Shown here piece by piece: positions 22,692 through 34,297 of a stretch of 64,000 nt of DNA (positions are counted from its first letter, which is position 1; every line of letters begins with the position of its first letter). The notes below the pieces were generated by a model, which saw only the letters and a list, made by a program, of their open reading frames with translations, had not been told where the DNA came from and made no database searches. This stretch comes from Carnegiea gigantea (taxonomy: Eukaryota > Streptophyta > Magnoliopsida > Caryophyllales > Cactaceae), in contig JAKOGI010000085.1 of assembly GCA_029747015.1 (NCBI GenBank), positions 727,501 through 791,500 of the forward strand, read 5' to 3'. Both the position numbers and the translations under genes were made by a program.

Positions 22692-22872
22692 AAAAAAAAA
22701 AAAAGACAGCCCGATGCAGAAGCATTCTGCATTCACACAGGGTCTGGAGAAGGGTCACACCCCAATGGGTGAATTATAAGTAGCCTAACCTGACTTTGTC
22801 AGTGGCTGATTCCACGGCTCGAACCTGTGACCTTTAAGTCACATGGAGACAACTTTACCGTTGCTCCAAGGC
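22692..22872 (-). mobile_element. Au-type SINE
   Basis: On the minus strand it starts GCCTTGGAGCAACGGTAAAG, contains an A-box-like region and a clear B-box (GGTTCGAGCC), then CTTCTCCAGACCC, a TTCTGCATCGGGCTG block and a terminal T-tract of about 12. These blocks are the known order of the plant Au SINE family, a tRNA-derived element mobilised by LINE machinery. The first base of the tail is near 22692. A target duplication was not resolved. Confidence 0.85.
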
Positions 22873-23497
22873 ACAATATTAATTAGTAATACCGTTTGAG
22901 ATAGGATTTACTATTTTGAGCGAGTCACAATATTAATGATCGAGTCAAATATTAGTATTGCATAAGTTAGTGTCCGGATTAAGGTTTTAAGTAGCTTTTG
23001 GCTTCAAAAGTACGTAGCGTTTTATTTATTTTTAACATCCATTAATTAGAATTTTTGGTTTTGGCAAATTATTCATATTCTTTTATGTCTTTATGTCCAA
23101 ATCCTTCCTTACCAATGTAAATTCACCAACTAATTTGACAACACTATACTGCTACTTATTTTGCCGACAAATAGTTGGACCTACGTATTTAGTTATCTAA
23201 GTAACAAAGCTACTCACTTATAAGCACTACAAGTAGCTAGTGCATGTGAATATTTGCCTTGGACAAACTAAATATTTTTAAATTAATATCAAGGACTATA
23301 AGCTCATGCCTTGTTTATAAAAGCCTTTATACACGGGGGAAAAGAAAAAGATTAACAAATGTCATTCTCAATGAGTGTTTATTTCCATAACTTCTATGTA
23401 CACACTCAATTCTTCTACCGTATTATGCATAAAGCTAGAGTATAACACTGCTACCCCAAATGTGCATTTTATCTAACTAACTAGAGCCTAGACCAAG
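22873..23497. other. Intergenic spacer, no feature seen
   Basis: AT-rich DNA between the SINE and Copia D, with no supported frame. Confidence 0.5.
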
Positions 23498-23502
23498 AAG
23501 AT

Positions 23503-23610
23503 TAATAGAGGATAAGGACTATGATGTAAATTCATTGTATTTTTACTTCTATATAATAGAGCGTCTAACTTCCATATTGGGTGAGCTAAACACTTCACAA
23601 AAGGCTCACA
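23503..23610 (+). repeat. 5' LTR of Copia D
   Basis: 108 bp, TAATAGAGGATAAGG to GGCTCACA. It lacks the initial TG present in the 3' copy. It carries a TATA-like CTATATAATAG. Confidence 0.85.
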
Positions 23611-23756
23611 GGGTGTCAGAGCAATATTGATCATCTAAACCCTAATTTTCTCCTTGCATGAACCCTAGAATCGTCTCCATGGTTGGCGAAACTGATAGCC
23701 TCAAGCACCACCCATGTCTGATAAGGGGTCACCAGGACCCACCGAGGCTGTGTCCT

Positions 23757-25078
23757 TGTTAGACCTTTTTTAAACCTAATGTTGGCTCTTATTTCATCTC
23801 TTTTTCTCACTGTTTTACGTAAAATTTAGTTAAGAAAGGGTCAAATTAACTTCCTTCGATTTGCATTGAGCTTGTAATGTGTTTTGCTTTAGTTTCAGGA
23901 GAAATCCTCAGGTTTTGATAGAAAGGAAGGATTTGGGAATGAATTGAAGGAAGAATAGAGGTCCAACGAAGCGCCGAACATTAAGGGAAGCAAAGCTAAG
24001 AGAAACAGCAGTGCGCACGACCACATGCAGGAAGCACGCCCGTGTTGCCATGCCAGAACAGTGGCACGGGGTGCCCGTGCCGTGCCGTGCCACCACATTT
24101 TTTGGTGCACGGTCGGCCGTGCGTCGGGGCACAGCCGTGCATCCCCCCTTCCACGAAACCTAATTTCCTTCAGCCTTTATAAGCTGCACGACTCTTCTTT
24201 CTTAAGGGTGGCCTTTTTGCTGGGTTATTTAGAGGACCAATTAGGGTTTAGCTTAGCCTCGAATAAACCCCACTAAGAGGAGATTAGATTAGGGAGCTCT
24301 TGTATACATTGTAGAAGATTCTGGATTTGTAATTGAAGACTAACTTCTTCTTCTTCCTCTCTCTTTAATTTCATGCTTTTTAATTTATTTGCTAGTTTAA
24401 TAGATTATTGTTTTGCTTTGCTTTCAATGTTTCTTTGTGAATTAAAGTCTTAATATGTGGTTGTGATCAGTTCCGTAGATGACTAATTGATTCTTGTTTA
24501 TGTCTTAACCTAACTTATTTATGCTAGAATTTAGGGCTTTCTGTCACGCCCGCCAAGTGTTCAATGAAATTCTTGAAAGATCTTTCATCGGTATTTTAGG
24601 GCAATCAACTTGTGCTGAAATCTGAGGTCAATTGTCTAGTGCGGGTAGAGGGAATGGCTAGCATTTAGACATGAAAATAGTCCGAGTCCTATTTAGATCC
24701 AGGGTTGCTACTTTTGTAGTTTAATTGGGCTAACCCCATGAAAAGTGGTGGTTAGAACTAATAAACGAGCCTTTGACCCTTGAGAGTGGACTTAGCTGAG
24801 CTTTGATGGTGCAACCGATCAACTCTAAATGCTAGCATAACTTGGGAAGGTTAAGGTTTGACTTGGCTAGTTGGTTTATCTCAGGTCTAGTCATTATTGA
24901 AGTCTTTGTTTTTGTTTTAGTAGTTTAGTTCTATTTTCTATCCCTGTTTGCTTTGCCTAACTTGAGACGCTTGAGTTGGCTTTGGTACTTGAAAACACAA
25001 CTCCCTGTGGACACAACCCATACTTTCCGTTGCTAATTACGTTGGCACCGTGCACTTGCGGTAAATTTTAGACTAACA
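23757..25078 (+). repeat. 5' LTR of Gypsy C
   Basis: 1322 bp. It contains a cluster of GCACGG/CCGTGC motifs near 24000-24140 and ends in the block GGCACCGTGCACTTGCGGTA. The match to 27679-29008 runs over the whole length. Confidence 0.9.
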
Positions 25079-25394
25079 AGTTTTTGGCATTATTGCCGAG
25101 GAGTTGGCGCTTTTCAATACTGGAGGTTACTTGGGTATTTAAGACTAGGTTTTTATTAAAAAAATGAAAAAATAAAAAGAGTCTTTTTCCCACTTTTCTC
25201 TATATGAGCATGAATTGTTTTGGAGATACTATGGTAGATTACATGCTTTTCTTGCTCATTGTGATGATTATTTGTAAAAGTGAAAAATTTTGAATATAGT
25301 TTATGAGGGTGTGAATTGTGGGACCCGTGCTCTTTTAGAGTATTGGGATTTTTGTGCTAAAAAAGTTAATGAAGCATAAGATTTTCTTGATTGG

Positions 25395-25919
25395 TTGGCT
25401 CAGGATAGTTATGAATCTGAGATTAGTTATGCTAATTCATACATCCCACCCACTTGCATCGTTGATTATGCTGCTCCTATGTGTGAAATTTGCCATTGTT
25501 CTGATCATGATCGTAATTCTTATCCCTGTTATATTTCTGATGAGGGTTTTGCTAGACTTAGCAGCATGATAGAGACAATGAATGAGCAACAAATTGAGTT
25601 TGCTAATAAAATACGGGAGTGTGGCGTATCACATGAGACCGACCGTAAGTTTAGTTCTCCTAGACTTGATGTTAATATGTGTGATAGTGGTGCGTCTTTT
25701 CCTCCTCTAGAGTGCAGACTGGAGGAAATACTTGACCCTTCCCTAACTACTTTACCCATTGTTGCTCCATCCTCACCTAGCACCTTTAGGAACAACACAG
25801 CATTTATCATGACCTTTTCTGATACACCTTCCCCTTTAGCTCAGTCGACGGAGTTTGAGGAGGGTGAGACCTTTGGTATTAGCGCTAGTGTTGATGAAGA
25901 TGATACTTGGTCTGAGTGA
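25395..25919 (+). CDS. Gag-like frame of Gypsy C, possibly partial
   Basis: A 174-residue open frame contains CEICHCSDHDRNSYPC near residue 30, a knuckle-like Cys/His motif seen in proteins of non-autonomous Athila-like elements, followed by a predicted helix (SMIETMNEQQIEFANKI) and an acidic C-terminus (EFEEGETFGISA, ending DEDDTWSE). Upstream in another frame, EYWDFCAKKVNEA-type sequence suggests the original protein began earlier, so this is the C-terminal part after a frame change. The fourth ligand of the Cys/His motif is shifted. RT and integrase are absent from the element. Confidence 0.45.
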   Translation: MAQDSYESEISYANSYIPPTCIVDYAAPMCEICHCSDHDRNSYPCYISDEGFARLSSMIETMNEQQIEFANKIRECGVSHETDRKFSSPRLDVNMCDSGASFPPLECRLEEILDPSLTTLPIVAPSSPSTFRNNTAFIMTFSDTPSPLAQSTEFEEGETFGISASVDEDDTWSE

Positions 25920-27678
25920 GGCGATGCTTTTATTAAGGATCATGATCTTGATGCGACTCCAGTAGGGGGTCATATATGGATGTTGTGGCTACTGTTCCGA
26001 CTAGTCCCAATCTTGTTGATAATATATCCCTCGACCCCCTTGATACATTACATGCTTTCTCTTCTGGTTCACTATCCTCCCCTTCCCTTGAGTGCTGTGA
26101 TATGTCACTATTAATCATCATGATGTGCTTAAGAGGAATGTGATTGACTGTGTGGAACTCCTATGTACCTTTAGAGGGTATGATCCCTCCCTTGATCATT
26201 ATAGCTTGTACCTAGGGAGCATGCATGTGAAAATCATGTTGACCTTTGCATTCGATCACTCTAAGGATTTTTCAAGGGCATTTGATAAATTTAGGAGAGC
26301 ACTTACCATAATTTCAAGATTCATGCTTAAGTGCTCTTATTCGCATTCATCTAAGTTGCATGGTCAGGTGTTCGATAAGCTCCTGCGAGCTTTGACGGCA
26401 TCTGAATTGGTAGCTTGTATCTTGAGATGAGGAGGAGTGACTTATGATCCTCCAGCCTCCTACAGCACCGTCTTGAAGAGGTGGTAGTTTAGGTGCACCT
26501 AGCACCTAACCTGGTAAATTTGTTCCTTCTTTTCTCTTTCTTTATTTTTATTTTGTGTATATAGCTTTTCCTTTCTCTTATTCATCTTTTGTTTTTGTAC
26601 AATTATTTTTATAGGTTTATTTTTTTGTATATATGTTTTTCTATTGGTGTGGTGACTCTTTGGCTCCCAATAAGGACATTGTGAGATCTAGGTGTGGAGG
26701 AAAAGAAGCCGTTGCCAGCTTTTGAAAAGAAAATGTTTTTTGTGATTTTATGGGAGTTGTGTACTATTTTGATTGGCCTTGATATCTCGTATCTTGACTA
26801 TTAGCTTGTATATAAGTATGATGTGCATGATAGATCTTTGTCCTAAGTGTGTTTTTTTTTCCATACCCCAATTCTAACCCCAACAGTACATTATAGCTTT
26901 GCAATCCAGTCTTAATTTATACATCATCATTATCTTAAGGTCTTAGTCTTTCACGTTTGGCTGTCTAACTTACCTTTATGCATAGTTACTTTTTTTTTTT
27001 ACTTAAAAAAAATGAAAAAAATGAAAAAAATGAAAAGAATTTTTAAAAAAGTCAAAAAGAGTTTGAGAGCCGGGAATGACAAGTATCCCTTTAAGGTATG
27101 CACTATTGGGTGCCACCGTTTGAGGTAATACTGCTACTGAGAATACTTACTTCCCATGTTAATAAGTTAGTAATGTAGTTGATGCCAGTTAAGTGGGATG
27201 AGTGGGATTCTGGTAAGTCGAACCTCTAGGATGATGATACACTTGCACATTGAGCATAAGGATGGATTCAAAGTTTTGATGTGTTGTGGGGTGAAAGTTG
27301 GTGTTTGGATGTCATTCAAGGGGATGAAGAGTCTTGAAATGCATATGATGCCTGTGTATAGATTGATACTAGAGTTACAAGGGTGATATGGTTGATTCAA
27401 TTGTGTATAGTTTACCCTGTTGTATATATATTGTGTTTTGTTCTTTTTATTTTTCGATTTTTCTTTCCCTTTTTATTTTTCTTTTTGAGATTTTGTGGAT
27501 ATATCTTCTGCAAACCCTTACGAGAACTCACTTGTCCACTTGGGAGAACTAAGGGGTTTAAAGGGCTTGTTGCATATGCTAAATGCAACTATGATTTCTA
27601 TGAAAGTGAGTTAGGTTCATAGTTAAGTTTTTATTTTATTTTGCTCAAGGATGAGCAAAAGGTGGGTGTTGGGGTATT
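25920..27678 (+). other. Gypsy C internal non-coding region and purine tract
   Basis: Only short broken frames are present. The stretch 26990-27065 is a low-complexity A-rich run with ATGAAAAA units. The end, AAGGATGAGCAAAAGGTGGG (from about 27646), is the polypurine tract region abutting the 3' LTR. Confidence 0.6.
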
Positions 27679-29008
27679 TGTTAGACCCTTATTTGACCTG
27701 ATCTTAGCTCCTATTTGATCCCTTTTTCTCACTGTTTTATGTAAATTCTAGATAAGAAGGGGTCAAATTAACTTCCTTCGATTTATATTGTGCTTATAAT
27801 GTGTTTTGCTTTACTTTCAGGACAAAGCCTCAGATTTTGATAGAAAGGAAGGCTTTAGGAATGAATTGAAGGAAGAATAGAGGTCCAATGAAGCCCCGAG
27901 CATCAAGGGAAGCAAAGCTGAGAGAAACAGCAGTGTGCACGACCATACTGCAGAAAGCACGGCCGTGTCTGAAAGGTGGCACGGGGTGCCCATGCCGTAC
28001 GGCACGGCCATGCCACCACATTTTTGGGCGCACGGTCAGCCGTGCATCAGGGCACAGCCGTGCGTCCCTCTTTCCACGCGACCTAATTTCCTTCAGCCTT
28101 TATAAGCGTTGCGATTCTTCTTTCATAAGGGGGCCTTTTTGTTGGGTTATTTAGAAGACCAATTAGGGTTTAGCTCAGCCTCGAATAAACCCCTCTAAGG
28201 GGAGACTAGATTAGGGAATTCTTATATGCACTGTAGAAGATTATGGATTCACAATTGAAGACTAAGTTCTTCCTCTCTCTCTCTCTCTCTCTCTTTAATT
28301 TCATGCTTTTTAATTTATTTGCTAGTTCAATAAATTATTGTTTTGCTTTGGTTTCACTGTTTGTTTGTGAATTAAAGTCTTAATCTTTGGTTGTGATTAG
28401 TCCCGTAGATGGCTAATGGATTCTTATTTAGGCCTTAGCCTAACTTGTTTATGCTAGAATTTAGGATTTTCTGTCACGCCCGCCAAGTGTTCGATGAAAT
28501 GCTTGAAAGAGGTTCCATCCGCACTTTAGGGCAACTGACTTGTGCTGAAAGGTGAGTTCACCTGTTTAGTGCGGGTAGAGAGAATGACTAGTATTTTGAC
28601 ATGCAAATAGTCGGAGTCCTAGTTAGATCCAGGGTTGCTACTTTTGTAGTTTAGTTGGGCTAACCCCGTGAAAATATGTGGTTAGAATAATTAAACTAGC
28701 TTTCGACCCTTGAGAGAGGACTTAGATGAGCTTTGATGGTGTAGCCGATTAACGTTGCATCATAGCATAACTTGGGAAGGTTAGGGTTTGACTTGATTAG
28801 TTGGTTTATCTCTGGTTAATTCATAATTGAAGTCTTTATTTTAACTTTAGTTATTTAGTTCTATTTTCTATCCCTATTTGTTTGACCTAGCTTAAGATGC
28901 TTGGGTTGGCCTTGGTACTTGGAAACACAACTCCCTGTGGACATGACCAGCACTTGTCATGGCTAACTACATTGGCACTGTGCACTTGCGGTAAATTTTA
29001 GATTAACA
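27679..29008 (+). repeat. 3' LTR of Gypsy C
   Basis: 1330 bp, colinear with the 5' LTR including the GCACGG cluster (27955-28065), with an additional CT microsatellite near 28273-28294. Followed by GTCCT. Confidence 0.9.
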
Positions 29009-29299
29009 GTCCTCCACAGTGTTCCTGCCACTAGGATTCATGCAACCACAATCTTATCTTCCCCCCATCTCTTCCCTTTTGCAAACTAGCTTTCTCTCTC
29101 ATCTTAGGTTCTCGCTTCCTGAGATCCTGTTTTCTTCATCGTCAACTTCCAACCTCGAGTCCTTACCGCTGCAGTAGGTAGTGCCTCAAAGCTTCTTCAT
29201 GTTGTTGACGTTTGGTTGGTTGTCGTCGTTCAGCACGTCATTCGCATTTGGTGTGCACCCTTCTATCGCCATGCCAAGTTCCATGTTCGATGATCCAAC

Positions 29300-30530
29300 A
29301 TGGAGTGTGGCTCCTTTTTTCCTTCCGGAGTTATCATCTATTAACCCTAGTCTTTAGACAATTAGCATCAAAACTTTTATGACCTCTGTTCTTAAAAGAG
29401 TTAATGATTTCTTGTCCTGGAAAACACAGTTTCTCTCATTTCTTGTCTTGCACGGGTTTGTTGATGGAACGACCACTTAACCATCGTCGCACATGTTGAT
29501 CTCGCCTGACACGCCTCAACCAGTTCCAGCATTCACTCTTCGCATCTAGATCAGTTAATTTGTTCCTGCCTCTTTGCCACTATTTTCAAAGACCATCTGA
29601 TTGAGGTTTGAGACTTGCCACATTCATTCACTATCTGGCGGCGTCTTGAATCTTGCTTCAACTCTGCTAGTTTGGCTCACACGATGGACCTAAAATGATT
29701 GTTGATGAATCTTGAAAAGCTAAAACTCAACCTATGGATGATTTCCTTCACGGTGTCAAAAACATTGCAAATTCACTTCCTGCCTTTCAATCTGCAGTTT
29801 CTGACATATGTTTAATCCAATATACTCTCAATGTTTTGGATTCTAATTATTATGGTTTTGTAGATGCACTAACTCAAATGCCTTGCATGCTTACATTTGA
29901 TGATGTTCATAACAAGTTGATGGTTCATGGGCGACGTGTTTAGTTCCTAGAACGTCATAATAATGAGTCTTTGACTCATCCTGCATTTGCTACCGCTACT
30001 GTTTCATGGAGTGGGAGAGGCGCTAATGTCCAGGTAGGTGCATCCGATCAGGGTCAAGGAAAGAAGAACATGAACAATTATGGAAGGAATAACAGGAATA
30101 ACAACAGAGGAAAGAATAATACCAATAAGAACACCTCCTAGATAACCTCCACTAATAAGGGTGTGCCTACAATTTCTATTTTATGTGATTCAGATTTGTT
30201 ATTGCCTAATATTCAATGTGCTTCTACTTACGTTACTAATTCATTACCTACAAGTAATGAAATTGAAACGGTGTTGGGTTCTGGTTCTAACATTGTCCGT
30301 CAAATATGTCATTATCCTGGCCATAATGCTACTATTTATTCCCTTCATTATCATCCTTGTTTCTCTAACTCCTTCTCTGCCATGGCTAGTTATATGTCTG
30401 CTGAGCCTGGTGAGACCCCAGGGTATCCAGAATCTGCAATGACATCCCATATGACTCCAGATGAAGGTATGCTATCCTTTAAAACTCCATATTTAGGTTC
30501 TGTTCAGGTTGAAAGGTTCTGTTCAGGTTG
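29300..30530 (+). pseudogene. Copia D gag remnant
   Basis: Starting after the nested element, broken frames give a gag N-terminus (LSWKTQFLSFLVLHGF-like wording at 29414-29462) and a UBN2-type segment at 29734-29940 (MDDFLHGVKNIANSL, TFDDVHNKLMVHGRRV). An Asn/Arg-rich linker and a degenerate zinc knuckle (CHYPGHNATIY near 30308) follow. Stops at 29941 and around 30139 break it. Confidence 0.75.
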
Positions 30531-31790
30531 AAGTTGATAATGGTAATTTATTGCCTATTGCTAATATTGGAAATTTACGTATTCAAACTCATCATAGGCT
30601 GCTTATACTAAATTTTGTGTTGCATGTTCCTCAACTTAAACATAACCTTCTTTATGTCCATTGTTTGTGTCGAGAGAACAATTGTCATGTTCATTTTTCT
30701 GATTTCGCTTTTTGTGTCAAGGATAATACCACAAGTTAAGTCCTTTTACAAGGGCCCAGTAACAAAAAGATAATGTTTATCCAGTCTCCCTTAGGCGTCT
30801 TCCCCAGTATGTTCTTGCATTTGCTGTTTTGCACGATTCTGGTGAAATTTGACACTGAAGCGTGGTCATTGTGGCGTGCAAGTTTTACATACTCTTAGGA
30901 AGAATAAAACTATTCATGCTTCTATTTTTTAGGATAATTGTGTTACATATCATCTTCCTAAATCTTCAAAGCTGCCTTTTTCATTAGTTGATCATTGCTC
31001 CAAAACTCCACTACTGATTATTCACTCTGATATTTGGGAAGCTCCTCGTAATTATAATAAATATTTTCGATATTATATAGTTTTTGTGGGTAACTTCTCA
31101 TGCTTCACTTGGCTATATCCTACAAAACATAAGTCCAAAGTTCTTTCAATTTTTCTCCAGCTTCAAAAACTACTTGAAAATCACTTTGACAAGAAAAATA
31201 AAATTTTTCAGTGTGATGGAGGACTGGAGTTTGATAATCATTCTCTTAAGGATCATTGTATAGCTTCTGGTATTCATTTCCAAAAGGCTTGTCTTAAAAC
31301 TGAGGCACAACATGGTGTTGCTGAACATAAGAATAAGCATATTTTAAAGATGACTACGACTTTTCTAGTTCAATCTCTTCTTCCTTCTACTTACTGGGTA
31401 GCAGCTATTTTTGCTGCAGTATTTACTGTTAATCATTTACCTACACTTGTTCTTGACCACAAATCTCCTTTTGAAAATTTGTTTTACTGTATTCCTGATT
31501 AAACATTTTCATGGACTTTTGGCTGTGAATGTTTCCCAAACATGATTGCTTCTTCTTCAAATAAATTGCAATAAAGGTCCATTCAATGTGTTTTCTTGGA
31601 ATATACTAATCAATAGAAAGGGTACCATTGCTATGACCCTAAAATAGGCAAGGTTTATATAATTTGACACGTTCGCTTTCATGAAAATGTTTTCCCCTTC
31701 CAAAAGTTCTCTTCTTCTCGTGCTACTATGCCATAACATAATGATCTCATTATAAATGATGTTCCCTCATTTACTTGTGTTGCTCAGTCT
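30531..31790 (+). pseudogene. Copia D protease-integrase remnant
   Basis: LHVPQLKHNLLYVHCLCREN (30622 on) is the linker after the protease. 31086-31499 holds the integrase core, with FQCDGGLEFDNHSL (catalytic Asp retained) and an AEHKNKHILKM block where VERKH is normal (Glu retained). The HHCC part near 30850-30990 is shredded. Several stops. Confidence 0.8.
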
Positions 31791-32204
31791 TTGGTCCCTA
31801 CTTTGGTCCTCATGCATTTGTCGCCAGCACGTGTCTTGACTCTGTCTCAGCCCCAAACCAATGACCGTGTGTTTAGGCCTTGTGTGCTTGAGCATTCGCC
31901 TCATCCCTCTCCCACTGTGGCAGTGTCTCCAGGATTATCTAGTGTGGCTCAATTGCTCCAATGAGCGCCCCCTTGACCGCTTCTCTAGCCCACTCAAGTC
32001 TATCACTCGTGGCCCATGAGGCCCCCTTACCTACTGTAACCCAACTGCACCTATCATCCCCAATGCCTCTCACTTCTTCCCTACAGTCGTCTTTTGAAGC
32101 GTCCCTTCAGAATTCGGAGTTGCCTCAGCCTATTGTGCCTACTACTAATCTTCATCTAATGCAAACTAGGCCCAAGGTGGGAATTTTTTAAACCCAAACC
32201 TATT

Positions 32205-33725
32205 TTGTCACTTGCTACGAGGTCTTCTAAGTTTAAACCTTCTTCTTTTATGGAAGCTATTTCTAATCCTAAGTGGAAAGCAGCAATGATACATAAGTTT
32301 GAAGCTTTAATTTGTAATGACACTGGGAAACTTGGATCACCAACAGATGCCCAGAATTTGGTTGCGAGTAAGTGGATTTTTAGAATAAATTACAATTTTG
32401 ATGGATCTCTAAAGCATTAGAAAGCATTAATGGTTGCTGCAAGCAATCATCAGCAAGCAAGTATTGATTTCCATGATATGTTTGCTCCCATTGTTAGTTC
32501 TGCAACCATTCATGTCATTTTATCAATTGCTATTACCAATCACTGGCCTATTCGTCAACTTGATGTTAGGAATGCATTTTTTTAGGGTCGTCTCATTGAA
32601 AAAGTTTGCATGTGACAACCTCCTGGGTTTATTGATCCTCGTTTTCCTTCGCATGTGTGGCATCTTAAAAAGGCTATCTATGGCTTGAAGCAAGCTCCTA
32701 GGGCTTGGTTTCATCCTTGTAGTAGTTTGTTGCTCACACATGTTTTCTTGTAGCAAGTTTGATCCATCCATGTTTACTTTTCGCCATGGCTCACATATTC
32801 TCATTCTTCTACTTTGCATTGACGATATTATGTTGACTGGTCACTCCATCTCTCTTCTCTTTTCCTTTGCCTCCACTTTTTCTAAGTAATTTGCTATGAA
32901 ATACTTGGGAGATCTGCACTATTTTTTGGGAGTGCAGGTAACCCGTTCTTCTTCAAGTTTGTTTTTGTCTCAGCACAAATAAAGACCTTCTTCTCAAATT
33001 TTATACCTGCAAACCTGTCCGCACTCCTATCATTGCTAGGACTGCCCTTACGCTCTTAGATGGTGAGTTGCTTATAGATCCCACGGAATATAGAAGCATA
33101 GCAGGTGCATTGCAATATTTGACCATCAATCGTCTTGACATTGTATATGAAGTTCATGCAGTTTCCTAGTTTATGCATGCCCCCTGTACTGCTCATTTCT
33201 ATTATGAAGCGTATTTTTAGATACTTATAGGGCACCTTAGCTTCTGATATCCACATTCAGCCTACTGCTTCTATGTGGCTGACTGGAAGGATATATGTCA
33301 GCCACCACAGGTTATGTAGTCTTCTTTGGATCCAACCTGATAGTTTGGGGCTCTAAGAAGCAACCTACGGTTACTAAATCATCTTCTGAAGCTGAGTATC
33401 GAGTTGTCGCCTACACAGTTGCTGAAACCATTTAGATTTGAAAAGGGCTTGCTGACATCAGAATTGTGCTCTCTACTTTAACTTGTGTGATGTGTAACAA
33501 CATCAATGCCACATATCTTGCAGCAAATCCTAGTCATCTTGACTGCTCCAAACCCATTGTTGTAGATTACCACTTTGTTCGTGAGCGTGCAACTAAGGTT
33601 GATGTTGTTGTGTGTTAGGTTTCTACTAAATTTCAACTAATTGATATTTTTACCAAAGGGTTTTCTTCTAGCCAGTTTTCTTTTTTGAAGTCCAATTTGC
33701 CCATTCATTCTGCTCCTATACAGCT
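32205..33725 (+). pseudogene. Copia D RT-RNase H remnant
   Basis: Recognisable pieces in order: [63 protein letters not shown], a catalytic loop reading C-I-D-D-I near 32816, YLGDLHYFLGVQV, SSSEAEYRVVAYTVAETI (RNase H), then VDYHFVRE and IFTKGF close to the 3' LTR. Numerous stops (for example 32418 and 33433) and frame changes. Confidence 0.85.
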
Positions 33726-33733
33726 TGAGGGGG

Positions 33734-33837
33734 TGTAATAGAGGACACGAATTATGATGTAAATTCATAGTATTTTTACTTCTATATAATAGTGTCTGGC
33801 GTATTGGTCAAGTTAAACACTTCCGAAAAACCTCACA
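33734..33837 (+). repeat. 3' LTR of Copia D
   Basis: 104 bp, TGTAATAGAGGACACG to CCTCACA, colinear with 23503-23610; the AAGAT duplication follows. Confidence 0.9.
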
Positions 33838-33842
33838 AAGAT

Positions 33843-34289
33843 ACAGATATAGGGAATATTTTGCCTATATTAATATAGACCAGTACAATTGATAATTCAG
33901 TTGATTGTTGTGAGATATAGTTATCAGGTCAACCCACAACTAACTTTTCTAATTTTTATTGCGTTCCACATCACCCCCTCTCCTAAAAAATTATCACAAG
34001 ATTACCTTAAACAAGAATTAGCATTGATAAGTTATAAGTGTGATGAGTAAGAGAGATTAATGGGAAACAAAGCAAATGATAAGTTATGTCTCGAAGCTAT
34101 TGCTAAGAGAATTTTTTTTTTTTTTCTTTTCCGATGTCGAGGTGAGCAACCATGTGTTAGAAAAAAAATAATTGATGACCATAAAATACTGTTTTGTGTG
34201 ATCTAATTAATATGTTGGTTTTGCTCCATTTCATGTCCATTTGATCATCTTTTTGCGAAATTGGGTTATAAGATAAGACCAACAAGATG
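33843..34289. other. Intergenic spacer, no feature seen
   Basis: AT-rich DNA between Copia D and the 2 kb hAT element. Confidence 0.5.
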
Positions 34290-34297
34290 GCTAATAT

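Larger units (their letters stand above)
23757..29008 (+). mobile_element. Non-autonomous Gypsy (Athila-like) element C nested in Copia D
   Basis: LTRs at 23757-25078 and 27679-29008 begin TGTTAGACC and end CTAACA/TTAACA. The GTCCT duplication is perfect at 23752-23756 and 29009-29013. The primer region after the 5' LTR (AGTTTTTGGCATTATTGCCG) is the Athila/Tat tRNA-Asp-type site in decayed form. The tract AGCAAAAGGTGGGTGTTGGG precedes the 3' LTR. Only 2.6 kb lies between the LTRs, with one gag-like frame and no polymerase, so it depended on a partner element. Confidence 0.9.
23503..33837 (+). mobile_element. Copia LTR retrotransposon D, interrupted by Gypsy element C
   Basis: Very short LTRs (23503-23610 and 33734-33837) flank broken gag, integrase, RT and RNase H. 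The target duplication AAGAT is at 23498-23502 and 33838-33842. Primer site GGGTGTCAGAGC follows the 5' LTR; purine tract TTGAGGGGG precedes the 3' LTR. Element C (23757-29008) with its own GTCCT duplication splits the leader, so D itself is about 5.1 kb. Confidence 0.9.

Noticed and set aside
22790..22872. tRNA-like sequence
   Set aside because: The tRNA-like promoter boxes belong to the Au SINE head; no complete cloverleaf or separate tRNA gene.
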